Below are positions 7,846 to 15,354 of a stretch of 37,633 bases of DNA, piece by piece (the first letter of the stretch is position 1; every line of letters begins with the position of its first letter). Both the position numbers and the translations under genes were made by a program. Origin of the DNA: Planctomycetota bacterium (GTDB lineage Bacteria; Planctomycetota; Planctomycetia; Gemmatales; Gemmataceae); contig JACPPF010000145.1 of assembly GCA_016191165.1 (NCBI GenBank), positions 1 through 37,633 on the forward strand, written 5' to 3'. Under the pieces are notes generated by a model. That model worked only from the letters and a program-made list of their open reading frames with translations, searched no databases and was not told the DNA's origin.

Positions 7846-9411
7846 TCAAATGTTGTAAAGCGCCTCATACTTCCCGCGCAAATACGCGATCAACGGCTTG
7901 TGGCTCAACGCCGATCCCGTGACGCGCTGGCACAACTCCCCCGCGCGGTAACGCTGGCCGGGGCGATGAACCTTCTCGTTCAGCCAACCCTTCAACCGCT
8001 CGAAGCGCCCGATGCGAAAGTCGGCGTCGAGATCCCCCAGATCTTTGCGTGCTTGTTGAATGAATTGAGCGGCGTATAGGTTGCCGAGCGTGTAGGTCGG
8101 GAAGTAGCCCAGCCCGCCCATGCTCCAGTGGATGTCTTGCAGGCAGCCTTGCGTGTCGTCGGGCGGCGTCTGGTCTAGCATCGCCTTGAACCTCTCGCTC
8201 CACGCGCCGGGCACATCGCTCGGCTTCAAATCGCCCGTCATCAACGCCTGCTCCATGTCGAATCGCAGGATGATGTGCATGTTGTAGGTCGCCTCGTCGG
8301 CTTCCACGCGGATAAACGATTTCTCGACCTTGTTGGCCGCGAAGAGGAAGTCGTCGAGCGTCACATCGTCCAGCGTCCCGGGAAAGGTTTGCTTCAAGCG
8401 CGGGAAGAAGTGTTCCCAGAACGGACGGCCTCGGCCGACCTGGTTTTCCCAAAGGCGTGACTGCGATTCGTGAATGCCAAGTGACGCGAAGCTGCCGCAG
8501 GGAGTGCCGAAATGTTCGGGATCGAGCCCCTGTTCGTAGATGCCATGTCCGGCTTCATGGAGGATGCCCCAGAAGCCCTGATTGAATTCGCGTGGGTGGT
8601 AGCGCGTGGTGAGCCGGCAATCGCCCGGACCGATGCCAGAGCAGAACGGATGCACGGTGGTGTCGAGCCGGCCGGCCTGAAAATCGAACCCAATCGCGGC
8701 GGCGGCCGCCTGCCCGAAGATGTGCTGACGATCCACCGCGAACTCGCGCGTCAAAATGTCCTTTCGAGGTCTCTTGCCAGATTCGGCAATCGCGCCGACC
8801 AGCGGCACAAGGTCGGCACGCAACTCCGCGAAGACTCGCGTGATTTCAGCGGCAGTCGCGCCGGGTTCGTATTCGTCCAGCAGCGCGTCATAGGGCGAAT
8901 CCTTGTACCCGACGGCGGCTGCCTCTTCACGCTTGAGCGCGACGATCTTTTCGAGCCAGGGCGCGAAAGACGGGAAATCGTTCTGCTTGCGCGCCTCCGC
9001 CCAGACGTTCTGTGCCTGCGAAGTCGTCTTCGCGATCTCCTCGACGAGCGTGCCCGGCACTTTCACGGCTCGCTCGTACGCGCGGCGAATCTCGCGGACA
9101 TTGACGGCTTCATCTCCCTTCTCCCCTCCGGGGGACAGGGGTTGGGGGTGAGGGGGCAACGATCCTCCCCTCTCCCCTTGCGGGAGAGGGGCCGGGGGTG
9201 AGGGGGGGGCTAATTCGCCAAGCAATTCCCCGATGCGCGGCGACGTCAGCTTCTCGTGCCCGAGCTTGGCGAGATAGCCCATCTGCGCGGCGCGATGATT
9301 GGCGCCCTTGGGCGGCATGTAGGTGTGCTGGTCCCAGCCGGCGATCGCGCCGATCGATTCGAGCAGGCGGTATTCCTTGAAATGGGCGATCAACTTTTGG
9401 TACGAATCCAT
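7846..9411 (-). CDS. M32 carboxypeptidase (carboxypeptidase Taq family)
   Basis: A 521-residue cytoplasmic zinc carboxypeptidase that removes C-terminal residues from peptides. The family's HExxH motif is present as HEAGH at 285-289, followed by GIHESQSRLWEN near 312 carrying the third ligand Glu 315. HPFCSGIGPGDCRLTTRY near 254-271 and the C-terminal GLGYFPTYTLGNLYAAQF are also diagnostic. GGAGGAAA lies just before the ATG. Residues about 68-101 are a Pro/Gly-rich segment encoded by a dispersed DNA repeat (9109-9210). It falls in the loop between the helices ending IGELLGEL and beginning NVREIRRAYERA, and without it the protein is about 487 residues, near the normal length. The frame is intact, so the protein is probably functional. 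Confidence 0.95.
   Translation of the reverse strand: MDSYQKLIAHFKEYRLLESIGAIAGWDQHTYMPPKGANHRAAQMGYLAKLGHEKLTSPRIGELLGELAPPSPPAPLPQGERGGSLPPHPQPLSPGGEKGDEAVNVREIRRAYERAVKVPGTLVEEIAKTTSQAQNVWAEARKQNDFPSFAPWLEKIVALKREEAAAVGYKDSPYDALLDEYEPGATAAEITRVFAELRADLVPLVGAIAESGKRPRKDILTREFAVDRQHIFGQAAAAAIGFDFQAGRLDTTVHPFCSGIGPGDCRLTTRYHPREFNQGFWGILHEAGHGIYEQGLDPEHFGTPCGSFASLGIHESQSRLWENQVGRGRPFWEHFFPRLKQTFPGTLDDVTLDDFLFAANKVEKSFIRVEADEATYNMHIILRFDMEQALMTGDLKPSDVPGAWSERFKAMLDQTPPDDTQGCLQDIHWSMGGLGYFPTYTLGNLYAAQFIQQARKDLGDLDADFRIGRFERLKGWLNEKVHRPGQRYRAGELCQRVTGSALSHKPLIAYLRGKYEALYNI
9109..9210. repeat. two tandem G/C-rich repeat units inserted in frame in the M32 gene
   Basis: Units of about 43 bases at 9113-9155 and 9165-9207 are near-copies, both ending GGGGGTGAGGGG, and each contains a self-complementary CTCCCC/GGGGA core. 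On the coding strand they read PAPLPQGERG and PQPLSPGGEKG, the translation pattern of a repeat seen across many bacterial genomes. The insert is 102 bases (34 codons), so the peptidase frame is kept. Confidence 0.85.
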
Positions 9412-9420
9412 GTTTCCTCC

Positions 9421-9480
9421 GTTTAGCCGTTCGCCTTTGGTGAGCGCGGCCCCCCGCTCGCCAAAGGCGAGCGGCTAAAC
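9421..9480. repeat. 26-bp inverted repeat, GTTTAGCCGCTCGCC family
   Basis: 9421-9446 and 9455-9480 are reverse complements apart from two T/C changes, which still pair as G-U in the RNA that reads GTTTAGCC at its 5' end. The loop is 8 bases. It fills the gap between the DUF4440 gene (stop at 9483) and the start region of the M32 gene on the same strand. Shorter relatives lie at 9981-10006, 13287-13322 and 13767-13791. Confidence 0.9.
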
Positions 9481-9482
9481 AA

Positions 9483-9902
9483 TCACGCTGACGTATGATC
9501 ATGCACAATGCGCCATCCCGCGGGCGTCTTGCGCAGGATCAGCGTGAAGATCCCCGTCGGGTTTTCCTTTTTCAATCGCAAATGGTAACGGCCACGCACC
9601 AGTGCGTGATCGGTCCCGAGCAACTCGATCGACATTTCGTTGAACGACAGCTTGCCCATCTCCTTGTCCGCCGCCTGATAGGTCTTGCGATAGCGATCAA
9701 GCGTCGCCTGCCAGCCCTTGGTTTTCTTGTTGCCGGAAAAAAAGGTCAACTCCTCCGACTTCAAAAACCCCTTCATGAAGCCGGGCAGATCGCCCTTGTT
9801 CCACGCGACGGCCTGATCGTCGAGCACGCGCTGGATGGCGGTGTGGTCCTTCGCCTCATCGCCCGAGATTCCGAAGGCCACGACAAGTAAGAGCGAATAC
9901 AT
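9483..9902 (-). CDS. exported DUF4440 (NTF2-like) protein
   Basis: A 139-residue protein of the SnoaL/NTF2-like DUF4440 fold: IQRVLDDQAVAWNKGDLPGFMKGF forms the typical first helices, and the later strands include GTDHALVRGRYHLRL and a C-terminal GWRIVHDHTS. Family members are small cone-shaped dimers; the ligand or reaction of this one cannot be told. The start is taken as the codon for MYSLLLVVAFG because GGAG lies 10 bases upstream and this exposes a signal-peptide-like N-terminus. A frame extension to 9935 has no ribosome site. It lies upstream of the M32 gene on the same strand, separated by a long inverted repeat, so cotranscription is possible but not evident. Confidence 0.85.
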   Translation of the reverse strand: MYSLLLVVAFGISGDEAKDHTAIQRVLDDQAVAWNKGDLPGFMKGFLKSEELTFFSGNKKTKGWQATLDRYRKTYQAADKEMGKLSFNEMSIELLGTDHALVRGRYHLRLKKENPTGIFTLILRKTPAGWRIVHDHTSA

Positions 9903-9987
9903 GACAACGTTCTCCACGGTCCGTAAAACAGGCATGCTGCGACGATGATGATTTTACCGCGCCGCGCCGGAGACGGCGACGTTTAGC

Positions 9988-10006
9988 CGCTCGCGTTTGG
10001 CGAGCG
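9988..10006. repeat. half copy of the GTTTAGCC repeat
   Basis: GTTTAGCCGCTCGC (9981-9994) leads into a 7-bp hairpin, CGCTCGC (9988-9994) with GCGAGCG (10000-10006) and a 5-base loop. It ends 15 bases before the ATG of the Rpn-like gene, where no clear ribosome site is visible, so a hairpin in the mRNA could affect initiation there. Confidence 0.7.
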
Positions 10007-10021
10007 CGCTAGCACAATACC

Positions 10022-10978
10022 ATGCCCAAACGCGCTCAAAAGCCAGAGGAATTCGATAGCCCGTGGAAGGAGGCGCTGCACGCCTATCTTCCTCAGTTCC
10101 TCCTGTTCTTTTTTCCGGACATCCAAGCTGACATCGACTGGTCGCGCGGCTACGAAGATCTCGACAAGGAATTCCAGAAAATCGCTCGCCGGGCCAAGGT
10201 CGGCAAACGCCTGGCGGACAAGCTGTTCAAGGTCTGGCTCATGGACGGCACCGAACACTGGCTGCTCATCCATATCGAAATCCAGGGGGATCACGAAAAA
10301 GAATTCGAGCAGCGCATGTTCGACTACAACGCAGCCGCGCGCCAATTGTACAATAGGGATGTCATTAGCCTCTCAATCTTGTGCGACGACCGCCCCGATT
10401 GGCGGCCAACCACCTTCACGTATGGTCGCTGGGGCTGCAGGATGGAGTTGACCTTCCGCATCGCCAAGCTGCTGGATCATGCGGAAAAGGTCGAGGAACT
10501 GGACACGAGCGACAACCCGATTGCTACCCTTGTGCTCGCCCATTGCAAGACGCTCGAGACGCGCCGGGACCCGGAATCGCGGAAAGCGTGGAAATTGCGG
10601 ATCGTCAGGGGACCTTTTCAACGCAATTGGTCCAAAGAAAAAGTTCGTGAGGCGTTCCGCGTCATTGACTGGGTCATGGCCCTGCCTGATGACCTGGAAG
10701 CAGAATTTTTGGACGGGTTGGACGAGATTGAGGAGGAAGGCCGTATGGAATTCGTAACAAGTATTGAGCGTCGAGGTTTCAAGAGGGGCATCGAGGAGGG
10801 CATCCGCACTGGCTTGCTCGAAGCCGTTTCCGGTACGCTGAAGAATCGCTTCGGCGCCGCCGGGCGCAGGCTGCTCCCAAAAGTGCGAGCGTTCGCCGAC
10901 CTTGCCGCGCTGCGTCGGTTCAAGGATTTCCTCGACACGGCTGAATCGCTTGCCGAGGTTCGCGAATACCTTAGCTAG
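10022..10978 (+). CDS. Rpn/PDDEXK_2-family putative nuclease
   Basis: A 318-residue protein matching the cyanobacterial and planctomycete branch of the Rpn (recombination-promoting nuclease, formerly transposase-like) family. The opening SPWKEALHAYLPQFLLFFFP at 13-32 and IDWSRGYEDLDKEFQ are typical. The ADKLFKVWL strand and LLIHIEIQGDHE (about 80-92) give the PD-(D/E)xK-type core, with E-x-Q in place of E-x-K as is usual here. The C-terminal third is helical with RGFKRGIEEGIRTGLLEAVSGTLKNRFG, a variable region in this family. Rpn proteins are DNA endonucleases; a role in DNA mobility or defence is inferred only. It stands alone, flanked by hairpin repeats on both sides. Confidence 0.82.
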   Translation: MPKRAQKPEEFDSPWKEALHAYLPQFLLFFFPDIQADIDWSRGYEDLDKEFQKIARRAKVGKRLADKLFKVWLMDGTEHWLLIHIEIQGDHEKEFEQRMFDYNAAARQLYNRDVISLSILCDDRPDWRPTTFTYGRWGCRMELTFRIAKLLDHAEKVEELDTSDNPIATLVLAHCKTLETRRDPESRKAWKLRIVRGPFQRNWSKEKVREAFRVIDWVMALPDDLEAEFLDGLDEIEEEGRMEFVTSIERRGFKRGIEEGIRTGLLEAVSGTLKNRFGAAGRRLLPKVRAFADLAALRRFKDFLDTAESLAEVREYLS

Positions 10979-10985
10979 CCAATTA

Positions 10986-11002
10986 CACTCGCGGAGCGAG
11001 TG
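10986..11002. repeat. CACTCGC-GGA-GCGAGTG hairpin
   Basis: A perfect 7-bp stem with a 3-base loop just after the Rpn-like gene and 21 bases before the CstA start. A GTG at 11000, which could in principle start CstA, lies in its right arm. It resembles the other G/C-rich dispersed hairpins in this window. Confidence 0.6.
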
Positions 11003-11023
11003 CTCTACCTTGGAGCCGATTTG

Positions 11024-13276
11024 ATGGACCTGTTCACCGCCGAAGTCAACGGCCAAACCGTGTTGCGTGCGATGCCGCTGCTTTTGGGCGTCCTGTGCGC
11101 TTTGGCCATCGCTTATCGCTACTATAGCGCCTTCCTGGCAGCGAAGGTTGCGATGCTCGATGACGCCCGGATGACGCCGGCGCATCAGTTTAACGACGGG
11201 CAGAACTACCACCCGACCAACAAGTGGGTGCTCTTCGGCCATCATTTCGCTGCTATCAGTGGCGCCGGCCCGCTGATCGGCCCGGTGCTGGCGATCCAGT
11301 ATGGCTACATGCCGGGCTTGCTCTGGCTCGTCATCGGCGTCTGCTTGGCCGGCGCCGTGCAGGACATGCTCGTGCTCGCTGCCTCGGTGCGTCGCGGCGG
11401 CAAGTCGCTCGCCCAGATCGCCCTCACCGAGCTCGGCAAACCGGCGTCGATCATCGTCTCACTGGCGATCCTCTTCATCGTCGTCATCGCCCTCGCGGGC
11501 CTCGGCTTCGTCGTCGTCAAAGCGCTCGGCGGCGAGGAGGTGAAGTTGCCGGCCGGAATGGAGATTCGTCTCCCTGCGGGCAAGCAGCCGAATGGAGCGC
11601 CGCAAATGCAGCCGTTAGAGAGCCCCGCGGTCTGGTGGGGAACATCACTTGATTTTCCTGAAGGCTGTGAAATTCGCTATTCCAAGGCTGAGAAATGGAT
11701 TGTTCGCCCGGAGGGTTTCAAGACGGCGGCGCCCGGACCGTCCGTGAATGGGATCAAACATTGGAACGTTAAAATGATGCCAGCCGACGATCAAGGGCGC
11801 CAGATCTGTCGGCTGATTTCGGGTTGGTCGCAAGTCGTCCCCGGCTCCTCCTGGGGCACGTTCACCATCGCCGCGACAATTCCCATCGCCCTGTTCGTCG
11901 CGTTCTGGATGTATCGCTTCCGCAAGGGGCATGTCGTTGAGGCGTCGGCCATCGGGGCGGTCGGCGTGCTTTTCGCGACTGTCGCCGGCGGGTGGATCCA
12001 TGGCTCGCCGCTCGAAGCGATCTTCTCGCTGACGAAGAACCAGACGATCTTCGCCTTGTGCGCTTACGGCTTCATCGCGTCGGTGTTGCCGGTGTGGATG
12101 CTGCTGTGCCCGCGCGATTACATTTCGAGCTTTCTGAAGATCGGCACCATCGCTCTTTTGGTGCTTGGGACCATCTTCGCCAATCCGGTGTTGCCGTGCC
12201 CGATGGTCAATGAAACGTTTTCCGAGGGGGGGCCGACCTTTCCGGGCAACATCTTCCCGTTTGTTTTCATCTGCATCATGTGCGGGTCGATTTCCGGGTT
12301 TCATTCGCTCGTCTCCTCCGGCACCACGCCCAAGATGGTCAACAAGGAAAGCGACGTTCGCATGATCGGCTACGGCTCGATGCTAATCGAAGGCCTGGTC
12401 GGCGTCGTCGCCCTCATTGCGGCGGCGTCGCTGCCGGTCGATATGTACTACGACATCAACGTCGATCTCGACAAGGCGCCGACGTTTCAAGCGAAGCTCG
12501 ATGAGCTTTACAAGGACCTGAAGATTGACCGCAATGCCGAGAAAGCACGCATCGGCGCCGAGAACCTGCACAACCTCAAGGTCCAGGACGCCAACCTGGC
12601 GCAGATGGAGCAACTCGTCGGCGGCGAATCGCTGCGAGGCCGCACCGGCGGAGCGGTCACACTGGCGGTCGGCATGTCGCGCATTCTGACGCAAGCCAGC
12701 GAGGCCTTCATCGATCCGAGTCACACGTCGTGGCTCGTCAAATACTGGTATCACTTCGCCATCATGTTCGAGGCGCTCTTTATCCTGACGACCATCGACA
12801 CCGGCACGCGCATCGCGCGCTTCTTGATGCAGGAAACGATTGGTCAGGCGATCCCGCAGTTCGCGAAGACCGACTGGCTGCCCGGTTCGATCTTCGCAAC
12901 CGGAGTGGTGACGCTCGGCTGGGGCTCGCTGGTTGCCACAGGGTCGATCGGCACCATTTGGCCGATGTTCGGCATCGCCAATCAACTGCTGGCTGTGCTG
13001 GCGCTCTGTTTGATCACGACGCTGCTCATCAACACGGGGCGCGCGAAGTACGCGCCAGTGACGCTCGTGCCGATGTTGTTCGTGACGTCAACCACCATGA
13101 GCGCGGGCGTCATCATGGTGAACAATTTCGCGAGCCATCCGAGTCGATTGACGGGAATGCTGAATCTGAGCCTGACGGTGTTCGTGATGGCGTCGGTGGG
13201 CTTCATCGTCGTTTGGTCGGCGAGCCGTTGGATTTTGGTGTTGCGCGGCGCGGTTGCCGTGAAGACGGATGTGTAG
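11024..13276 (+). CDS. cstA: CstA-family carbon starvation protein (peptide/pyruvate carrier)
   Basis: A 750-residue polytopic inner-membrane protein. CstA-type proteins import peptides or pyruvate under carbon limitation; which substrate applies here cannot be told. Landmarks are YRYYSAFLAAKV, then TNKWVLFGHHFAAISGAGPLIGPVLAIQYGY, GFHSLVSSGTTPKM near 430, and the C-terminal FEALFILTTIDTGTRIARF and GSIGTIWPMFGIANQLLA. ATG 11024 was chosen because GGAG lies 8 bases upstream; an in-frame GTG at 11000 sits in a hairpin. Two hydrophilic insertions stand out: about residues 165-275 between membrane helices (with GGEEVKL and WWGTSLDFPEGCEIRYSKAE), and about 480-540 (Lys/Glu-rich LDELYKDLKIDRNAEKARI). 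YjbQ follows after a hairpin repeat. Confidence 0.92.
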   Translation: MDLFTAEVNGQTVLRAMPLLLGVLCALAIAYRYYSAFLAAKVAMLDDARMTPAHQFNDGQNYHPTNKWVLFGHHFAAISGAGPLIGPVLAIQYGYMPGLLWLVIGVCLAGAVQDMLVLAASVRRGGKSLAQIALTELGKPASIIVSLAILFIVVIALAGLGFVVVKALGGEEVKLPAGMEIRLPAGKQPNGAPQMQPLESPAVWWGTSLDFPEGCEIRYSKAEKWIVRPEGFKTAAPGPSVNGIKHWNVKMMPADDQGRQICRLISGWSQVVPGSSWGTFTIAATIPIALFVAFWMYRFRKGHVVEASAIGAVGVLFATVAGGWIHGSPLEAIFSLTKNQTIFALCAYGFIASVLPVWMLLCPRDYISSFLKIGTIALLVLGTIFANPVLPCPMVNETFSEGGPTFPGNIFPFVFICIMCGSISGFHSLVSSGTTPKMVNKESDVRMIGYGSMLIEGLVGVVALIAAASLPVDMYYDINVDLDKAPTFQAKLDELYKDLKIDRNAEKARIGAENLHNLKVQDANLAQMEQLVGGESLRGRTGGAVTLAVGMSRILTQASEAFIDPSHTSWLVKYWYHFAIMFEALFILTTIDTGTRIARFLMQETIGQAIPQFAKTDWLPGSIFATGVVTLGWGSLVATGSIGTIWPMFGIANQLLAVLALCLITTLLINTGRAKYAPVTLVPMLFVTSTTMSAGVIMVNNFASHPSRLTGMLNLSLTVFVMASVGFIVVWSASRWILVLRGAVAVKTDV

Positions 13277-13286
13277 GATTGTATTC

Positions 13287-13322
13287 GTTTAGCGCCCGCT
13301 CGGCGCTCGGCGGGCGCTAAAC
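13287..13322. repeat. GTTTAGCGCCCGC inverted repeat
   Basis: 13287-13299 (GTTTAGCGCCCGC) is the exact reverse complement of 13310-13322, with a 10-base loop TCGGCGCTCG. It lies 10 bases after the CstA stop and just before the YjbQ ribosome site. It is a sequence variant of the GTTTAGCC family and could serve as a 3' end structure; there is no T-run. Confidence 0.85.
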
Positions 13323-13338
13323 GAGGAAGGCGAGAATC

Positions 13339-13755
13339 ATGACACATCAAGATCAAATCACCGTGCATACGAAAAAACACGGCGACATGCACGACCTCAC
13401 CGCCGACGTGCAGCGCATCGTAGCCACATCCAAAGTCAAGATCGGCATCGGCCACGTTTTCGCGATCGGCAGCACCGCGGCGATCGGCGTCATCGAGTTT
13501 GAACCAGGCCTGCAACGCGATTTGCCCGAGACGCTCGACCGCCTGATGCCGCCGAGCCGAAACTATGGCCACGAGCAAGCCTGGCACGACGGCAATGGGC
13601 ACTCGCACCTGCAAGCAACCTTGATGGGCCCGTCGCTGACCGTGCCAATCACGAACGGGAAACTGCAACTCGGGACCTGGCAACAAATCATTCACCTGGA
13701 ATGCGATATTCACGCTCGCGAGCGCACCATCGTCGTGACGGTGCTGGGGGATTGA
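13339..13755 (+). CDS. YjbQ/UPF0047 family protein (secondary thiamine-phosphate synthase type)
   Basis: A 138-residue protein of the YjbQ family, whose members show weak thiamine-phosphate synthase activity; the physiological role is still unsettled. The C-terminal half has the family signature: NYGHEQAWHDGNGHSHLQATLMGPSL around 75-100 and a LGTWQQIIHLECD segment around 112-124. The conserved His and Asp residues of WHDGNGHSH are the probable metal site. IGIGHVFAIGSTAAIGVIEFEP near 36-57 is also typical. AGGAAGG lies about 10 bases before the ATG. It is downstream of cstA with a 62-base gap containing a hairpin, and converges on the FHA-kinase gene. Confidence 0.93.
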   Translation: MTHQDQITVHTKKHGDMHDLTADVQRIVATSKVKIGIGHVFAIGSTAAIGVIEFEPGLQRDLPETLDRLMPPSRNYGHEQAWHDGNGHSHLQATLMGPSLTVPITNGKLQLGTWQQIIHLECDIHARERTIVVTVLGD

Positions 13756-13766
13756 AAATCAAAACG

Positions 13767-13791
13767 CGCTCGCCATAGGCGAGCGGCTAAA
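13767..13791. repeat. half copy of the GTTTAGCC repeat, reverse orientation
   Basis: CGCTCGCC (13767-13774) and GGCGAGCG (13778-13785) form an 8-bp stem with a 3-base loop, followed by GGCTAAAC, the outer end of the family. The last bases of the repeat supply the stop codon (TAG on the minus strand) of the FHA-kinase gene, which ends inside it. Confidence 0.75.
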
Positions 13792-14959
13792 CGAGGAGCG
13801 CTTTGCGGAATGCCTCGGCGTCGGCGAAGCGCTGACCGGGCGTGCGCGCCAGCGCCTTCTCGATCGCAGCCGCCAGGGCCGGGGGAATCTCTCGCCGGTG
13901 CTCGCGCAACGGCACGTACTGCCGGCGAATCAGCGACGAGTAGCGTTTCTTCTCCTCCCTGGGCACATCGAGCACGGGTTTGCCCGTCAGAAGATGATAG
14001 AGTACCGCCGCCACCGAGTACTGATCCGCCACCGCGTTGACCTCCTGATAGTTGAATAACAATTCAGGCGGCATGAACGATGCCAGGCTCAAAAGCGACG
14101 CGGTCAGGCTCAGGCCACTGAAGGGCGCCGCCTGATAAACGCGGGCGGTGGCATAGTCGGCCAGCTTGGCGACCTCCTTGCCGTCGATCTCCGCGACGAT
14201 CACGTTCGTCGGCTTGATGTCGCAATGAATGAAGTGCTTGCCGTGCCCGTAGTGCAACGCCTCCAGGAGTTGACTGGCCCAGCGCACCCCGCGGGCGATG
14301 GGCAGCGGGCCGTCGCGTTCCAAAACCTGGGCGGCGTTCAGGCCCGGGAAGAATTCGGACAAAAGGTAAAACCCGCCCGAACACGTGCCGACCTCGCGCA
14401 GGCTGATGAGATGTGGATGATCGAGTTGCAACAGCATCCGCGCCGAACGCAGGAACTCGCTGATCTGCGTCGCGGAACCAGCAACGCTGGGGCGGACGAC
14501 CTTCGCCGCGTAAAGCGTTCCGTGACCTTCGCGGCGGACAAGATACGTGATTCCCATCGCGCCACGACCCAACTCGCGCTCGATCACGTAGCCGGGAATG
14601 GCGGGTGCGGCGCCGACGTCCCAAAACGGAACCGGTCCGTCGGTCGTGGAAGGAGCCTCGCGCAACACGTGGACGCGAAGGACGGTGTGCCCTGCGCGAA
14701 TTTGGTCCCCGTCTTTCAAGTCGGCGCTCAGCCGGGATTCGCCGTTGACGAACGTGCCATTGTGGCTGCCCATGTCGATCAGCCGGCATTCCGGGGGGTT
14801 GACTTCCATCATGAAATGAATGCGCGAAAGGTTCCGGTCCTTGGCAGGCAGCTGAAAATGCGCGTGCTTCGACCGACCGACCAGGAAAGTATCGTGCCGG
14901 TCAAAGGTGAACTTCTGTCCCTTGTGCGGTCCGGCGATCACCGTCAGAATTACACGCAT
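13787..14959 (-). CDS. FHA domain-containing serine/threonine protein kinase
   Basis: A 390-residue soluble signalling protein. Residues 1-100 form an FHA phosphothreonine-binding domain (LVGRSKHAHFQL, then LSRIHF, GSHNGTFVNG). Residues about 123-388 form a Hanks-type kinase: glycine loop ELGRGAMG near 129, ATP lysine 153 in YAAKVV, catalytic loop HCDIKPTN at 245-252, with Asp 247 kept but Cys in place of the usual Arg, and LADYATAR in place of DFG (Asp 268 kept, Phe-Gly replaced by Tyr-Ala). All catalytic Asp/Lys residues are present, so activity is likely, although the activation segment is atypical. There is no transmembrane segment. GGAG precedes the ATG by 7 bases. It is divergent from clpC. 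Its substrates are not evident from the neighbourhood. Confidence 0.93.
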   Translation of the reverse strand: MRVILTVIAGPHKGQKFTFDRHDTFLVGRSKHAHFQLPAKDRNLSRIHFMMEVNPPECRLIDMGSHNGTFVNGESRLSADLKDGDQIRAGHTVLRVHVLREAPSTTDGPVPFWDVGAAPAIPGYVIERELGRGAMGITYLVRREGHGTLYAAKVVRPSVAGSATQISEFLRSARMLLQLDHPHLISLREVGTCSGGFYLLSEFFPGLNAAQVLERDGPLPIARGVRWASQLLEALHYGHGKHFIHCDIKPTNVIVAEIDGKEVAKLADYATARVYQAAPFSGLSLTASLLSLASFMPPELLFNYQEVNAVADQYSVAAVLYHLLTGKPVLDVPREEKKRYSSLIRRQYVPLREHRREIPPALAAAIEKALARTPGQRFADAEAFRKALLV

Positions 14960-15114
14960 CTGGCCACTCCGCAGGATGGAGAAAACCTGCTGATGTTATA
15001 CGCCACGTGCCGTCACTTGACCCAAACGTCGCGGCGGGCGCCTGGCAACGGGCCGTTATGGACCTGGGGGATGAGGCGAGAGAGGCAGTCTGCCGGTAGG
15101 CGGCTCGGCTCGGC

Positions 15115-15176
15115 GTGGGTCAGGCTTTCCAGCCTGACGTTTTGCGCGTGCCGTCAGGCTGGAAAGCCTGACCTAC
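15115..15176. repeat. GTAGGTCAGGCTTTCC inverted repeat, copy 2
   Basis: The left arm reads GTGGGTCAGGCTTTCCAGCC plus TGAC, and the right arm GTCAGGCTGGAAAGCCTGAC plus CTAC ends at 15176. The arms match at all but one position, with a 14-base centre. It lies 155 bases upstream of the FHA-kinase start and 35 bases upstream of the clpC promoter, in the 395-base divergent gap 14960-15354. Confidence 0.92.
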
Positions 15177-15210
15177 GCTGAGGCGGTCCACCATCGACCC
15201 GCCGCTCGCC

Positions 15211-15239
15211 TTGATTTGTTTTTTTCCCCGGCATAGAAT
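15211..15239 (+). promoter_or_regulatory. sigma-70-type promoter for clpC
   Basis: TTGATT (15211-15216) and TAGAAT (15234-15239) are separated by exactly 17 bases and match the housekeeping consensus at 4/6 and 5/6 positions. Transcription would start near 15246, leaving a leader of about 110 bases before the clpC ATG at 15355. No CtsR-type operator was recognised. Confidence 0.6.
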
Positions 15240-15354
15240 GCCCGTACCAGACCTGCTTTGGAAAAACACGGCGACAGGATCGGAATCCTCTGGTGCAACC
15301 AGGTTCCGTGTGTCAAGGCGAAACGGTCCACCAAGGCCGGAGAGTGATTGGCCA

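Noticed and set aside
9903-9935. Longer start for the DUF4440 gene
   Set aside because: No ribosome site upstream, and it would bury the signal peptide behind 11 extra residues.
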